The position numbers were made by a program, and so were the translations under genes. Below are positions 13,618 to 13,654 of a stretch of 13,654 nt of DNA, piece after piece. This DNA is from Bacteroidales bacterium (lineage in GTDB: Bacteria > Bacteroidota > Bacteroidia > Bacteroidales > P3), in assembly GCA_900771365.1 (NCBI GenBank), contig CAAGNU010000325.1, positions 1 through 13,654 of the forward strand. Reading direction: 5' to 3'. Below the pieces are notes generated by a model. That model saw only the letters and a program-made list of their open reading frames with translations. It made no database searches and was not told the origin of the DNA. Numbering within the stretch: the first letter of the stretch is position 1; each line of letters opens with the position of its first letter.

Positions 13618-13625
13618 CAAATATA
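13618..13625 (-). promoter_or_regulatory. Minus-strand -7 promoter element near the right edge
   Basis: TATATTTG on the minus strand (13625-13618) matches TAnnTTTG. The expected -33 TTTG at 19 nt is missing. Transcription would start near 13613 and run leftward toward the convergent peptidase gene. The first ORF is ATG 13603 to TGA 13565, encoding MVSLVNSVAFVG. Confidence 0.35.
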
Positions 13626-13654
13626 CTACAAATTTTTGAAATAGGGGATATATA

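Larger units (their letters stand above)
13355..13654. other. Right-end region without a convincing gene
   Basis: Three hundred bases follow the peptidase stop. The first half is C-rich and low in complexity, with short palindromes such as CGGAG-AAA-CTCCG near 13409 and repeated 'cctccgct' words. The 14-mer GATTTTAACATTTC occurs twice, at 13362 and 13526. The last ~60 bases are AT-rich and promoter-like. No intrinsic terminator for the peptidase was recognised. Confidence 0.5.

Overview
The window looks like chromosomal DNA of a Bacteroidales bacterium; the family cannot be fixed from the sequence. Four things point there. Two proteins end in type IX secretion system (T9SS) C-terminal sorting domains. 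One gene encodes the T9SS plug protein family (DUF5103), and another the Bacteroidota-restricted DUF4294 family. The promoters have the Bacteroidota form TTTG-N19-TAnnTTTG. The AT-rich spacers carry the low-complexity 'caattctcaat' and 'attcacattt' tracts common in this order. No rRNA, CRISPR array, insertion sequence or prophage was seen.

Layout. Positions 1-366 hold no gene but are full of degenerate AATTCACG-type words and three 19-nt triloop hairpins. Positions 367-9289 are a block of five minus-strand genes. In transcription order they encode the T9SS plug protein (8000-9289), a large M6 metalloprotease with a T9SS tail (4838-7981), MiaB (3411-4790), a membrane-anchored three-PASTA protein (2443-3342) and a second T9SS cargo protein (367-2301). 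Gaps are 18, 47, 68 and 141 nt. The only convincing promoter for the block is at 9319-9349, so it may be one operon joining export machinery and cargo. Upstream lies a separate small Cys-rich lipoprotein gene (9405-9614), whose terminator overlaps the block's promoter.

Positions 9615-10062 are an AT-rich gap with one large imperfect hairpin. Then come two plus-strand valine tRNAs (GAC and CAC anticodons) with a strong promoter and a terminator after each. An acyltransferase gene (10462-11724, minus) is divergent from a DUF4294 gene (11776-12384, plus), which is followed by an NlpC/P60 peptidase gene (12569-13354, plus). Positions 13355-13654 have no convincing gene but contain a 14-bp direct repeat, small hairpins and a minus-strand -7 promoter motif in front of a 12-codon ORF.

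The most unusual structure is at the NlpC/P60 gene. A 65-bp repeat (61/65 identical) lies once upstream of the gene and once inside it. The inner copy, with neighbouring hairpins and low-complexity spacer DNA, encodes the linker between the SH3-like and peptidase domains, where relatives normally have more structured protein. Similar hairpin DNA appears to encode the last residues of MiaB. Together these suggest small palindromic repeats entering genes without breaking the frame.
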